DNA from: Paracoccus jeotgali
Lineage (GTDB): Bacteria > Pseudomonadota > Alphaproteobacteria > Rhodobacterales > Rhodobacteraceae
NCBI RefSeq assembly: GCF_002865605.1
Contig: NZ_CP025583.1
Location: 600,501 to 664,500, forward strand
Length of the DNA stretch: 64,000 nucleotides
Direction of reading: 5' to 3'
Every line of letters starts with the position of its first letter. The first letter of the stretch is position 1. The translations under genes and the position numbers were made by a program. The notes below the pieces were generated by a model, which was not told where the DNA came from, did not search any database, and worked only from the letters and a program-made list of their open reading frames with translations. This document shows positions 29,917-38,590 of the stretch, one piece after another.

Positions 29917-30615
29917 ATGACCGAAACCCTGTTCCCTTCGCCCGCCTGGCCGGTCCTGCCGGTCGAGGGCCAGACCGGCAGCTATCCCGTCCACCGCATC
30001 TTCTGCGTGGGGCGCAACTATGCCGCCCATGCCGCCGAGATGGGGGCCGAGGTGACGCGCGATCAGCCGATGTTCTTCACCAAATCCGCGCTCGCATTCC
30101 TGCCCTCGGGCCGGCACAGCGCCTATCCGCCCGGCACCAGCGATTATCATTTCGAGGTCGAGCTCTGCGTGATGCTGGGCCAGCCGCTGTTTCAGGCCGA
30201 TGAGGCCACGGCGGCGGCGGCGGTCTATGGCTATGCCGTGGGTCTGGACATGACGCGCCGCGATCTGCAGGCCCGCGCCAAGGACGCGCGCCAGCCCTGG
30301 GACATGGCCAAGGATGTCGAGGAATCCGCCGTCATCGCCGCCGTGACCCCGGCCGCGCAGTTCGGCGGGCTGGACGGCAAGCGCATCCGGCTGTTGCAGA
30401 ACGGTGAGGTGCGGCAGGACTCGGCGCTGTCCGACATGGTCTGGTCGGTGCCGGAACTGCTGTCGCGGCTGTCGGGGCTGTATCACCTGGCCCCCGGCGA
30501 CGTGTTGATGACCGGCACGCCCGCAGGTGTCGGCCCGGTGGCCGTGGGCGACCGTCTGGTGGGCGAGGTCGATGGGCTGGCGCCGGTCAGCGTGACCTAT
30601 ACCGACCCGGAATAG
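29917..30615 (+). CDS. fumarylacetoacetate hydrolase family protein
   Basis: This protein has 232 residues. It begins its core with IFCVGRNYAAHAAEMG and shows the FAH metal ligands in YHFEVELCVMLG (Glu-x-Glu), then DMTRRDLQ and TGTPAGVGPVAVGD at the end. Members are small acylpyruvases, oxaloacetate decarboxylases or isomerases; at this size an acylpyruvate hydrolase/oxaloacetate tautomerase role is most likely. The substrate cannot be fixed from the sequence. It lies 74 bases after ptsP and is convergent with DUF1178. Confidence 0.88.
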   Translation: MTETLFPSPAWPVLPVEGQTGSYPVHRIFCVGRNYAAHAAEMGAEVTRDQPMFFTKSALAFLPSGRHSAYPPGTSDYHFEVELCVMLGQPLFQADEATAAAAVYGYAVGLDMTRRDLQARAKDARQPWDMAKDVEESAVIAAVTPAAQFGGLDGKRIRLLQNGEVRQDSALSDMVWSVPELLSRLSGLYHLAPGDVLMTGTPAGVGPVAVGDRLVGEVDGLAPVSVTYTDPE

Positions 30616-30626
30616 GCGCGTCCCGC

Positions 30627-31052
30627 CTAGTTCTGGCGGCGTTTGGGGATAAAGGGCAGGGGCGCGATGGGCACGCCCTCTTGCAGCAGGGCGGCGGCCT
30701 CGGCGGGCTTGGCCTCGCCGTGGATGGCGCGGGCCTCGCTGCGGCCCTCATGCATGGCGCGGGCCTCATCGACAAAGCGCAGACCGACATAATCGGAATT
30801 GGCCTCGATTTCCTTGCGCAGACGTTCCAGCGGCGACGGTTGATCCGGGCTCAGCGGGGTGTCGGCCACGCTGCCCTTGTCGCTGCGCGCCACGCTGACA
30901 TTCGGTGCCATCAGCGCCCGGTCGATCTGCGTCGTCCCGCAGATGCTGCAGGCGATCAGCCCGGCATCGCGCTGCGCCTCGAACCCGGCGGCAGAGGGGA
31001 ACCAGCCGTCGAAGCGATGCCCTTCGGCGCAGTTGAGGTCATAGTGAATCAC
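30627..31052 (-). CDS. DUF1178 family protein
   Basis: This protein has 141 residues. The family N-terminus MIHYDLNCAEGHRFDGWFPS is followed by a CxxC pair (IACSICGTT), probably a zinc ribbon. The conserved middle (NSDYVGLRFVDEARAMHEG) and C-terminus LPFIPKRR are also present. It is widespread in alpha- and betaproteobacteria, with no known function. It is on the same strand as waaA, 92 bases downstream of it. Confidence 0.9.
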   Translation of the reverse strand: MIHYDLNCAEGHRFDGWFPSAAGFEAQRDAGLIACSICGTTQIDRALMAPNVSVARSDKGSVADTPLSPDQPSPLERLRKEIEANSDYVGLRFVDEARAMHEGRSEARAIHGEAKPAEAAALLQEGVPIAPLPFIPKRRQN

Positions 31053-31144
31053 GCCATCGTCCTTTCGCCGGCCCCGAAGCAGGGGCCGCTAGACCTGATA
31101 TCGGCATGAAAGCGCGTGGGTGCAATATGCGGGGCCGGCACCGG

Positions 31145-32335
31145 TCACAGGCCCGCATGGCGCAGGATCGTGTCGATCAGCGGCCCGGCATCGCCCGCGC
31201 GGCTGCGCAGCAGGCTTTGCGCGTTCCGTCCCATCGCCGCGGCAAGATCGGGATCGCCTGCCAGCCGCGTCAGCGTCGCGCCGGCGTCCGCAGACAGCGT
31301 CTCGGCCGCGCCGGCGGCGTGAAGCAGGGCGTAATCCTGCTGGAAATTGCTGACATGGGGGCCGTGCAGCAGCGCGCAGGCATGGGCGGCAGGCTCCCAC
31401 GGGGTATGGCCGCCCTTGGGCACCAGTGAACCGCCAGTGATGCAGATACCCGCGGCCGAATACCAGCGCGCCATCTCGCCCAGGCTGTCGGCCAGCAGCA
31501 CCGGCGCGGTCTCGTCCGCCCCTTCCGACCGCCGCGCCGGCAGCAGCCCCCGCGCCGCCATCTGCGCCGCGACCGATTCGGCCCGGACCGGGTGGCGCGG
31601 GGCCAGGATCAGCCGCAGCCCCGGCGTCTGGCGCCGCGCGGCCATGAAGGCATCGAGGATCGGCCCGTCCTCGCCTTCATGCGTCGAGGCGGCAAGGATC
31701 GTTCGCGCGCGCGTCTCGGGTGCCGGGCCGGGCCGGGTCTGCGCCGCCGCCAGCAGCTTGAGCTGCAGCCGCCCCAGCAGCGCCGATTCGGGCAGGCCGA
31801 GGCGCATCAGCCGCGTCTCGCTGCCCTCATCCTGCGCCGAAAGCCCGTCGATCCGCGCCAGCATCGGCCGGATCAGCCCCGGCAGCCGCGCCCAGTTCCG
31901 CGCCGAACGCTCGGACATGCGCGCCCCGATCATCACCTGCCGAACCCCGGCACGCGCCAGATAAGCCGAGCGCATCGGCCACAGCTCGTTTTCCAGCGTC
32001 ACCGCCACGCGCGGCGAAAACCGCGCCAGAAACCGCCGCAGCGCCTGCGGCGTGTCCAGCGGCGCAAGCCGCGCGGGCAAGCCGCGTTCGCGCATCAGGT
32101 CCCGGCCGGTGGTGGTGTTCGCGGTGATGATCAGCGGCGCTTTCGCCGCCAGCGCGTCGATGACCGGCCGGGCCGACATCAGCTCGCCCACGCTGGCGCC
32201 ATGCAGCCAGATCAGGGCCTTGCCCTGCGACCCGGTGTCGCGCCTGTCCAGCACCAGCCTTTCGGCCAGATCGCCAGAGGCCAGAGGCCGCAATGCCGCG
32301 CCTGCCAGCCAGGACGCGCCGCGATAAATCAGCAT
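31145..32335 (-). CDS. waaA: 3-deoxy-D-manno-octulosonic acid (Kdo) transferase
   Basis: This 396-residue GT30 glycosyltransferase attaches Kdo to lipid A precursors at the inner membrane. It has an N-terminal membrane-associated segment and the acceptor loop IWLHGASVGE with the catalytic Glu. ITANTTTGRDLM, VTLENELWP and the C-domain segment GGSLVPKGGHTPWEPAA are also family features. The start at 32335 is chosen because the longer frame would run into the tRNA-Cys gene. Mono- versus bifunctional transfer cannot be told. Confidence 0.93.
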   Translation of the reverse strand: MLIYRGASWLAGAALRPLASGDLAERLVLDRRDTGSQGKALIWLHGASVGELMSARPVIDALAAKAPLIITANTTTGRDLMRERGLPARLAPLDTPQALRRFLARFSPRVAVTLENELWPMRSAYLARAGVRQVMIGARMSERSARNWARLPGLIRPMLARIDGLSAQDEGSETRLMRLGLPESALLGRLQLKLLAAAQTRPGPAPETRARTILAASTHEGEDGPILDAFMAARRQTPGLRLILAPRHPVRAESVAAQMAARGLLPARRSEGADETAPVLLADSLGEMARWYSAAGICITGGSLVPKGGHTPWEPAAHACALLHGPHVSNFQQDYALLHAAGAAETLSADAGATLTRLAGDPDLAAAMGRNAQSLLRSRAGDAGPLIDTILRHAGL

Positions 32336-32372
32336 CGTCAGCGTCCAACGGTTTCGGGGCAGGGGGCAACGT

Positions 32373-32446
32373 TGGAGGTGGGTACCGGAATCGAACCGGT
32401 CTTCACGGATTTGCAATCCGGTGCGTAACCTCTCCGCCAACCCACC
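32373..32446 (-). tRNA. tRNA-Cys (GCA)
   Basis: This is a 74-base cloverleaf on the minus strand with encoded CCA. The acceptor GGTGGGT pairs with ACCCACC. The anticodon loop is TTGCAAA with anticodon GCA (plus-strand 32412-32414), and the T arm is CCGGTTCGATTCCGG. Confidence 0.96.
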
Positions 32447-32465
32447 GCCGGTTTGAGGTGGGGAT

Positions 32466-32494
32466 CAGATAGTGCAACAAAGCCCCGCTTGCAA
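32466..32494 (-). promoter_or_regulatory. promoter of tRNA-Cys
   Basis: On the minus strand, TTGCAA and TATCTG are separated by 17 bases, about 20 bases before the mature 5' end. Confidence 0.6.
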
Positions 32495-32586
32495 GCCGTA
32501 AGCGCGGGCGCTCTGACCGAAAGGGTGCGTTGCTTGACCGGGGCTTTCATGTCAAGAAAGTAGCGACACAGATCAAAGGCAATTCG

Positions 32587-33240
32587 ATGGTCGATTTCAC
32601 GCAAGCGCGTACCATGATGGTGGATACGCAGGTCCGACCCAACGACGTGACCAAATATCCGGTGCTCGACGCGATGCTGGCGGTCCCGCGCGAGGCATTC
32701 GTGCCCGAGGGGCTGCAGGCAGTCGCCTATGTCGGTGAGAACCTGTTGCTGTCCGAGGATCGCTGGCTGCTGGAACCCCGCAGCTTCGGCAAGATGCTGG
32801 ACGTGCTGAACATCCAGCCCGACGAGCTGGTGCTGAATGTGGGCGCCGGTCTCGGCTATGATGCGGCGGTGGTGGCGCAGATGGCGCAGGCGGTCGTGGC
32901 GCTGGAATCCTATCCCGAAATGGCCGCCCGGGCCGAGGCCGCGCTGGCCGCGCAGGGCATCGACAACGTGGCCGTCATGACCGGCGAACTGGCGCAGGGC
33001 TGCCCCGAACAGGCGCCCTTCGACGTCATCCTGATCGCCGGCGGCGTTCAGGTCATCCCGCAACCGCTGGTCGATCAGTTGAACGAGGGCGGCCGGATGG
33101 GCGCGATCTTCATGGAAGGCGGGCTCGGCATTGCCCGCATCGGCTACAAGATCGACGGCCGGATGAACTGGACCCACGCCTTCAACGCGGCAGCGCCGGT
33201 GCTGGCGGGATTTGAAGAACACGTCGGATTCGTTTTTTGA
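32587..33240 (+). CDS. PCMT-like methyltransferase upstream of tolC
   Basis: This 217-residue protein belongs to the protein-L-isoaspartate methyltransferase superfamily: [14 protein letters not shown], then the SAM-binding glycine loop [17 protein letters not shown] and the motif [11 protein letters not shown]. It lacks the isoaspartyl-binding TISQP segment seen in the true pcm of this window, so repair activity is doubtful. The gene commonly sits before tolC in alphaproteobacteria. The ATG at 32587 has an AAAGG site and it ends 14 bases before tolC. Confidence 0.85.
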   Translation: MVDFTQARTMMVDTQVRPNDVTKYPVLDAMLAVPREAFVPEGLQAVAYVGENLLLSEDRWLLEPRSFGKMLDVLNIQPDELVLNVGAGLGYDAAVVAQMAQAVVALESYPEMAARAEAALAAQGIDNVAVMTGELAQGCPEQAPFDVILIAGGVQVIPQPLVDQLNEGGRMGAIFMEGGLGIARIGYKIDGRMNWTHAFNAAAPVLAGFEEHVGFVF

Positions 33241-33254
33241 AGAGGAGCGCGGGC

Positions 33255-34643
33255 ATGAGTTTCGTGACGGTAAGCCTGGGCCGCGTGATGCGGCGATCCG
33301 CGCTGGCACTGCTTCTGGGTAGCATCAGCCTGCCCGCTCTGGCCGAAACACTGGGCGACACGCTGGTCGCGGCCTATCGCAACTCGCACCTGCTCGAGCA
33401 GGAGCGCGCGGTGCTGCGGGCCCGGGACGAGGATGTGGCAAGCGCCATGGCGGCGCTGCGCCCGGTGCTGGATTGGGCACTGAACCACAACTTCAACCAA
33501 TTCAAGGGTTCGGGTCTGACCAACACCACCAACACGACCACGACCTCGCTGACGGCGTCGATGACGCTGTATGATTTCGGCCGCTCGCAGGCCGCCATCG
33601 ACGCCGCGAAAGAGACGGTTCTGGCCGCCCGCTACGCGCTTCTGGGGGTAGAGCAGGACGTGCTGCTGACCGCCGTGCAGGCCTTCATGGAGGTGAGGGA
33701 GGCCGCGGAACAGGTTGAACTGCAAGGTAATTCGACCCGCGTCCTCAGCCAGGAACTGCAGGCGGCGCAGGATCGCTTTGACGTCGGCGAGATCACCGTG
33801 ACCGATGTCGCGCAGGCCAGCGCCCAGCTTGCCGCCTCGCGCGCCGCATTGACCGCGGCCGAGGGCAACCTGCAGGTCGCTTATGAAAACTATGCCGCCG
33901 CGACCGGCGCCCGGCCCAAGGGTCTCAGCGCGCCGCCGCCCTTGCCGTCGCGACCGGCAACGCTGGCGGCCGCCCAGGCCGCCGCGCAGAAATCGCATCC
34001 GGCGATTCTGCAGGCCAGCCGTCTGGTCGCCGCGGCCGAGCTTGGCGTCGCCGCCGCCGCCGCGCAGCGCAACCCGGTGCTGACCGGCTCTGTCGTGGGC
34101 GAGGCCGACAAGGATGGCGGCACCCGCGCCGCGATGGGCGTGCAGATCAAGAAGACCCTCTATGCCGGCGGCCGGCTGTCGGCGGTGCATCGCAAGGCGA
34201 TGGCGGACCGCGACCAGTCGCGTTCGGTGCTGCTGAACATTTCGCGCCAGGTGAATCAGGCGGTGGGAATCGCATGGGCGAATATTGACGTGGCGCGGGC
34301 GCAGATCGGGGCCATCGACCAGCAGATCTCGGCCGCGCAGCAGGCCTATAACGGCGTCCGCGAAGAGGCGACGCTGGGCGCGCGGACCACGCTGGACGTG
34401 CTGGATGCCGAGCAGTCGCTGCTGGAGGCGCGGGCCAACAAGATTACTGCAGAGGCCAATCTGCAGTTAGCACATTATCAACTATTGGCTGCTATGGGTT
34501 TGTTGACGGTAAAGGACCTGAAACTGGGGATACCCACATATGACCCATCAGCTTACTACAATGCGGTGCGCGACGCGCCCTACACCAGCCGGCAGGGCGA
34601 AAGCCTCGACCGCGTCATGCGGGCGCTCGGCAAGGGCAACTGA
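33255..34643 (+). CDS. tolC: TolC-family outer membrane channel protein
   Basis: This 462-residue protein has a signal peptide ending SLPALA|ETLGD. Two long coiled-coil repeats typical of TolC follow: LGDTLVAAYRNSHLLEQER at the start and the paired IGAIDQQISAAQQAYNGVREE and TTLDVLDAEQSLLEARANK in the second half. It forms the trimeric outer-membrane exit duct for type I secretion and efflux pumps. A GAGG site lies nine bases before ATG 33255. It is co-transcribed with the PCMT-like gene and the PopZ-like gene. Confidence 0.93.
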   Translation: MSFVTVSLGRVMRRSALALLLGSISLPALAETLGDTLVAAYRNSHLLEQERAVLRARDEDVASAMAALRPVLDWALNHNFNQFKGSGLTNTTNTTTTSLTASMTLYDFGRSQAAIDAAKETVLAARYALLGVEQDVLLTAVQAFMEVREAAEQVELQGNSTRVLSQELQAAQDRFDVGEITVTDVAQASAQLAASRAALTAAEGNLQVAYENYAAATGARPKGLSAPPPLPSRPATLAAAQAAAQKSHPAILQASRLVAAAELGVAAAAAQRNPVLTGSVVGEADKDGGTRAAMGVQIKKTLYAGGRLSAVHRKAMADRDQSRSVLLNISRQVNQAVGIAWANIDVARAQIGAIDQQISAAQQAYNGVREEATLGARTTLDVLDAEQSLLEARANKITAEANLQLAHYQLLAAMGLLTVKDLKLGIPTYDPSAYYNAVRDAPYTSRQGESLDRVMRALGKGN

Positions 34644-34666
34644 CCGCGCGACCAAAGGTGGCGCCC

Positions 34667-35332
34667 ATGTCTGAGGCACGGGCCCACCACTACGACAACC
34701 CCGAAATTGGTGACGTGCTGGCCTCGATCCGGCAGTTGATCTCGCAGGAAGATGCGGGACCCGATTTCACCCGCCCGATCCGCCGGCTGGACGCGGCAGG
34801 CAATGCCCGCAGCGCGCTGGCACTGGGGCCGAAATCAGAAATGCTGCGCAGCGTGATCGAACGCGAATTGTCGGTGCTCGACGGCGAGGCCAAGCGCCTG
34901 GTGCTGGGGACGCAGGCGACTGATATCGAGGCTGACCTGCTGCCGCAGGTGGCGGAGGACGAGATCGACGCAAGCGACGCCCTGACGCGTTTGCGCGCCC
35001 TGACGCAGGAGGCGCGCGACAACGACGCGGCCGAGACCACCCCTGAAACCGATGCTCACATCAAGGAAGACAGCATGAACGCAGCCACCCCGATCCGCAG
35101 CGCCCAGACCAACGGCCACGCCGAGTTCCCGCAGGGCGGGTTCGACCTCTTCGCCGCCGAGACCGGCGCCGAGGACGAACAGATGACCGGCGGCACCGCG
35201 CTGCGCAACCTGGTCTGCGACGTCATCCGTCAGGAACTGCAGGGCGAGATGGGCGACCGGATCAGCCGCAACCTCCGCCGCGCCATCCGCCACGAGGTCG
35301 CCGCCGTGATCGAGGCGGGTCTGAAGACCTGA
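34667..35332 (+). CDS. PopZ-like (DUF2497) polar organising protein
   Basis: This protein has 221 residues. A short conserved N-terminal helix (IGDVLASIRQLISQED) is followed by an acidic, low-complexity middle and a C-terminal helical module (LRNLVCDVIRQELQ, then RAIRHEVAAVIEAG). This is the architecture of PopZ, which self-assembles at cell poles and tethers ParB and cell-cycle regulators. Position behind pcm-like and tolC agrees with Caulobacter synteny. The C-terminal motif is divergent, so the call rests on layout and context. AAAGG lies eight bases before the ATG. Confidence 0.7.
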   Translation: MSEARAHHYDNPEIGDVLASIRQLISQEDAGPDFTRPIRRLDAAGNARSALALGPKSEMLRSVIERELSVLDGEAKRLVLGTQATDIEADLLPQVAEDEIDASDALTRLRALTQEARDNDAAETTPETDAHIKEDSMNAATPIRSAQTNGHAEFPQGGFDLFAAETGAEDEQMTGGTALRNLVCDVIRQELQGEMGDRISRNLRRAIRHEVAAVIEAGLKT

Positions 35333-35339
35333 GGATCGA

Positions 35340-35725
35340 GCGTCTCCGGTGCTTGCGGCTGGTCCCGGAGAGGGACCAGCGGCCTCTCGCCGGGGCCGTT
35401 GAGGCGAGGGTAGCTTTGTGTTTCGGGCGACAGAGGCGACTGGAAGTTCGGCATAGTGCCGACGAACGCGCAGTCAGCCATCGCTCGGGATGGAGTGCGA
35501 GGTAGGCGCTCTAGAGACGGAGTGTTGCGCGGGCTTCAGGCAGTGGATGGGGTCTCAAGAAGCGTCACGGTCAGCCCGGACGGCTTTACTCTCGACAGGG
35601 TCAGCTACCCGCGGAAGCGCTCTTCTGCGACAGCGCTCTCGACCAGTCGAAACAAGATTCATGGCGACCGCGAACCCCCGCATCGGTCGTCATGATAGGT
35701 CGCGCCGCACGGCGCGACCTTTTTT
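35340..35725 (+). ncRNA. candidate structured non-coding RNA ending in a strong terminator
   Basis: There is no credible protein in this gene-free stretch. It carries a series of hairpins: 9-bp GCTGGTCCC/GGGACCAGC at 35358-35380, CTCGCC/GGCGAG at 35386-35408, TCGGCA/TGCCGA at 35448-35462, a GCGACCG/CGGTCGT pair near 35664-35690, and a perfect 10-bp terminator at its end. Base composition is visibly less G+C-rich than its neighbours. It does not match tmRNA, RNase P, SRP or 6S signatures that I know. It could also be a decayed insertion. Confidence 0.35.
35697..35725 (+). terminator. strong Rho-independent terminator
   Basis: A perfect 10-bp AGGTCGCGCC/GGCGCGACCT stem with a GCAC loop is followed by a T run. 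It lies 365 bases after the PopZ-like stop and serves that operon or the putative RNA. Confidence 0.92.
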
Positions 35726-35965
35726 GTGGGTGGCTGGGTGCGGGTGCACAAGATCGAGCCTGCGGGGATCGGCATGACTGCGGAAGCGCGGAGGGTCCTG
35801 TCGGATAACGGGGACAATTCGCTGACAGGTCTGCCGTGAGCGTTATGATTGCTGAGGCTCTACGCACCCTCAGAACCGTCCGCACCACAAGCTGCCGATG
35901 ACGCGCTCGCGCGGCCCCCTCAAATCCGGCGTCCTACGCATCCGCCGCCGTCCCACGAGGACCTC
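35726..35965. other. gene-free stretch beyond the terminator
   Basis: Together with 35333-35725 this makes a 633-base gap between the PopZ-like gene and the convergent NlpD-like gene. I see no ORF with protein-like features, no repeat shared with the rest of the window and no clear promoter here. Confidence 0.5.
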
Positions 35966-36937
35966 CTACAGATACCCCTCCGGGTTCACCGCCTCGAAAC
36001 CTTGGCGCACCTCGAAATGGATCGAGCCGCTGTTGCCGGCGGTGCCGATGCTTTGACCGGACGAGACCGTGTCGCCCTTTTGCACCGAGAGCGCGCTCAT
36101 CCCCGCATAGACCGTCATCAGATCGCCCTGATGACGGATCACGACGATGGGCACGCCGTCGGTGTCGCGGGTGACGGCGGCGACCGTGCCACCGGCGGCG
36201 GCCTGCACGGCGACGCCGGGGCCGGCGGCGATGTCGATGCCGTCATTCCGGCCCTTGCTGAAGGGGCGCGTGATGGACCCCGCGACCGGCATCCGCAGCT
36301 TGCCCGACCCCGAGGCCGCCGTTCGCGTTCCGCCCAGATCGGGCGCGTCGGGTCGCGTGGTGGGGGCGGAGGTTGGTGCCGTCTTTTCGTCAGGCAAAGG
36401 CTTCGCGGCCGAGGGCGGGGTCGGCGTGGGCGAGCCCTGACCCGGCGCGGTGACGCTGGCTTGCGCGGTGACCGTACGGGCCGGGATCTTCAGCACCTGA
36501 CCCACGCGCAGCGTCATATTGGTGTCGGTGCCGTTCGCGCTCGCCAGTTCCTGCACCGTGACGCCATATTTGCGCGCGACCGACCAACCGGTCTCGCCCG
36601 CAACGACCCGGTGCGTGGTCGCCGCCACCGTCTTGGCGGTCCCGCCGCTGGCCGCCGCGGCCGTGCCGCCCTGACCGGGGACCGCGGGCGTGGCCACGCC
36701 CTGGCCGGCAAAGGGATCGGTCACCTGGCCCGCCGTGGCCCCCGCCGCCGGGGCGGCGGTTCCGCCGCCAAAGCCCGGCATCCGCGGCATGCTGGTCGCG
36801 GTCGAGCCCTTGGTCGCCCCGCCGATGCTGGCGCCCAGATCCGACAGATCCTGCTGGACCGCAGGAAAGCTCTGACACGCGGCCAGAAGAAAGCTCAGCG
36901 GCAGCGCCGCGAGGAAATTTGAGGTCAGCCTGCTCAT
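35966..36937 (-). CDS. NlpD-like lipoprotein: LysM plus degenerate M23 (LytM) domain
   Basis: This protein has 323 residues. The signal peptide with lipobox LSFLLAAC places it as a lipoprotein. The middle holds a LysM peptidoglycan-binding motif (HRVVAGETGWSVARKYGV, ending VGQVLKIP). The C-terminus is an M23 fold (GSITRPFSKGRNDGIDIAAG to GSIHFEVRQG) in which usual zinc ligands are replaced: Asn for His in the HxGxD motif, Gly for His in YAGMS, and Ser before IHFEVR. This resembles E. coli NlpD, an activator of amidases rather than an enzyme. It is last in a surE-pcm-nlpD order. Confidence 0.88.
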   Translation of the reverse strand: MSRLTSNFLAALPLSFLLAACQSFPAVQQDLSDLGASIGGATKGSTATSMPRMPGFGGGTAAPAAGATAGQVTDPFAGQGVATPAVPGQGGTAAAASGGTAKTVAATTHRVVAGETGWSVARKYGVTVQELASANGTDTNMTLRVGQVLKIPARTVTAQASVTAPGQGSPTPTPPSAAKPLPDEKTAPTSAPTTRPDAPDLGGTRTAASGSGKLRMPVAGSITRPFSKGRNDGIDIAAGPGVAVQAAAGGTVAAVTRDTDGVPIVVIRHQGDLMTVYAGMSALSVQKGDTVSSGQSIGTAGNSGSIHFEVRQGFEAVNPEGYL

Positions 36938-37000
36938 CCTGGCGTTTGTCCCGTCTGTCTTACCCAAGTCGCGCGCGGTTGCGGCGATGGCAGGGCCGGC

Positions 37001-37663
37001 TTAGCCCTGTCCCAGCCCCTCGACCAGAGGCACGAACCGCACCTGGCGCAACTCATGGTAATCAAAGCCTGTTTCCGTCCGGTTCACCCGGATCAATGTC
37101 TGCACCGCATCGGACTGGCCGACCGGCACGACCATGATACCGCCGATCTTCAACTGCGCCAAGAGAGGGCCGGGCGGATCTTCGGCGGCGGCGGTGACAA
37201 TGATGCGATCAAAGGGCGCCTGCTCGGGCAGGCCGAAGCTGCCATCGGCCAGCCGCACGGTGATGTTCGACAGCCGCAGGCGCTGGAACAGCGCCTCGGC
37301 GGCGACGACCAGCGGGCGGTGCCGCTCGACCGTGAAGACCCGGCGGCAGAGCCCGGCCAGAACCGCCGCCTGATAGCCAGAGCCGGTGCCGATCTCCAGC
37401 ACGGTGTCGCGCGGGCCGGGCTTCAATGCCTGCGTCATCAGCCCGACGACCGAGGGCTGGCTGATGGTCTGGCCGCACTGGATCGGCAGCGGCGTGTCGT
37501 CATAGGCGCGATCCTCGAAATGGCCGCGGACGAACTCGCCGCGGTCCACCCGCTCCATCGCGTCGAGCACGGCGGGGTCGGTCACGCCATGCGAGCGCAG
37601 ATGATAGAGAAAGCGCATCTTGCGCTCGGCCAGACCGGCATGGGTGTCGTCGTCCTCGCTCAT
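37001..37663 (-). CDS. pcm: protein-L-isoaspartate O-methyltransferase
   Basis: This 220-residue enzyme repairs isoaspartyl residues with SAM. The active-site segment [16 protein letters not shown], the SAM loop [16 protein letters not shown] and the C-terminal RFVPLVEG are canonical. The start at 37663 overlaps the surE stop (ATGA), and the gene is followed by the NlpD-like lipoprotein, the order known from E. coli. The frame is open upstream through surE but that part is not coding. Confidence 0.96.
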   Translation of the reverse strand: MSEDDDTHAGLAERKMRFLYHLRSHGVTDPAVLDAMERVDRGEFVRGHFEDRAYDDTPLPIQCGQTISQPSVVGLMTQALKPGPRDTVLEIGTGSGYQAAVLAGLCRRVFTVERHRPLVVAAEALFQRLRLSNITVRLADGSFGLPEQAPFDRIIVTAAAEDPPGPLLAQLKIGGIMVVPVGQSDAVQTLIRVNRTETGFDYHELRQVRFVPLVEGLGQG

Positions 37664-38451
37664 CCGTCCATGGCCTGCCGCAGCGGCTCGACCGAGGCGT
37701 GGCAGGTCAGATCGGCCCGCATCGGGGTGAGCGAGATATAGCCGTCGAGGTTCGCGGTCACGTCGCTGCCGGGCGTCGCCGGCCCGTCCTGACGCGGCCC
37801 GCGCACCCACAGGAAGCGGCGGCCATTGGGGGCAAGGAACGGCTCGACCGCAAAGCTGACGCCGCGCCGCCGCCCCTGCGGCACCACCCGCGTCCCGCGC
37901 ACCTCGTCGGCCGGGACGGGCGGAAAGTTGATGTTGTAGAACAGCCGGAAATCCGCGTCCGAGGTCCAGTCGCCGTGATCGAGCAGCCGCCGGATCAGCC
38001 GCGCGCCGTGCTGGCGGGCGGGCTGGAAGGGGTCCGCCATGTCCGTCATCGCCGGGCCGAAATACTGCGACAGCGCCACGGCCGGCAGGCCCTGCAGGGC
38101 GGCCTCCATCGCGCCGCCGACGGTGCCGGAATAAAGCGCGTTCTCGCCCGAATTGTTGCCCCGGTTCACGCCCGAGATGACCAGATCCGGCCGCGCCTCG
38201 CCCATCACGTCCCAGACCGCCGCCAGCACGCAATCGGCGGGGCTGCCCTCGGCGGCATAGCGGCGCTCGGACAGGCGGGCCAGCATGGTGGGCTGCACGT
38301 AAGAGATGCAATGCGCGACGCCCGATTGTTCGAAGGCCGGCGCGACCACCCAGACCTCGCCACGAGGTCCGGCGAGTTCGGCGGCAATCGCCTCGGCGGC
38401 GGCGAGGCCGGGGGCGTTGATGCCGTCGTCATTGGTCACGAGAATGCGCAT
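37660..38451 (-). CDS. surE: 5'/3'-nucleotidase SurE
   Basis: This 263-residue metal-dependent nucleoside monophosphatase is associated with stationary-phase survival. The metal site [14 protein letters not shown] at the N-terminus and [20 protein letters not shown] are diagnostic. The start at 38451 gives the family N-terminus [10 protein letters not shown] with an AGGTAGGG site. It is first gene of surE-pcm-nlpD and divergent from the TSUP permease. Confidence 0.96.
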   Translation of the reverse strand: MRILVTNDDGINAPGLAAAEAIAAELAGPRGEVWVVAPAFEQSGVAHCISYVQPTMLARLSERRYAAEGSPADCVLAAVWDVMGEARPDLVISGVNRGNNSGENALYSGTVGGAMEAALQGLPAVALSQYFGPAMTDMADPFQPARQHGARLIRRLLDHGDWTSDADFRLFYNINFPPVPADEVRGTRVVPQGRRRGVSFAVEPFLAPNGRRFLWVRGPRQDGPATPGSDVTANLDGYISLTPMRADLTCHASVEPLRQAMDG

Positions 38452-38590
38452 GTAAACCCTACCTTTCCGTGACATGATTAGCTGTGCCCGGGCGATGCGG
38501 CAAGCGGCGAGATTTCGCGCCGATCGGGCTTTGACCTTGGGCGCGCAACAGGGCTAGATGTGGTGGCCAATTCCGGACGGGCGCCTGACA

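Noticed and set aside
32336..32440. 35-codon N-terminal extension of waaA
   Set aside because: It would overlap the tRNA-Cys gene, and the family N-terminus starts at 32335.
35340..35725. tmRNA, RNase P RNA, SRP RNA or 6S RNA identity for the structured stretch
   Set aside because: None of the conserved cores I know (tRNA-like T arm, P4 sequences, GGAA SRP tetraloop domain) could be found.
35490..35777. 95-codon frame in the gene-free stretch after the PopZ-like gene
   Set aside because: Composition looks random, and the frame runs through the strong terminator at 35697-35725.
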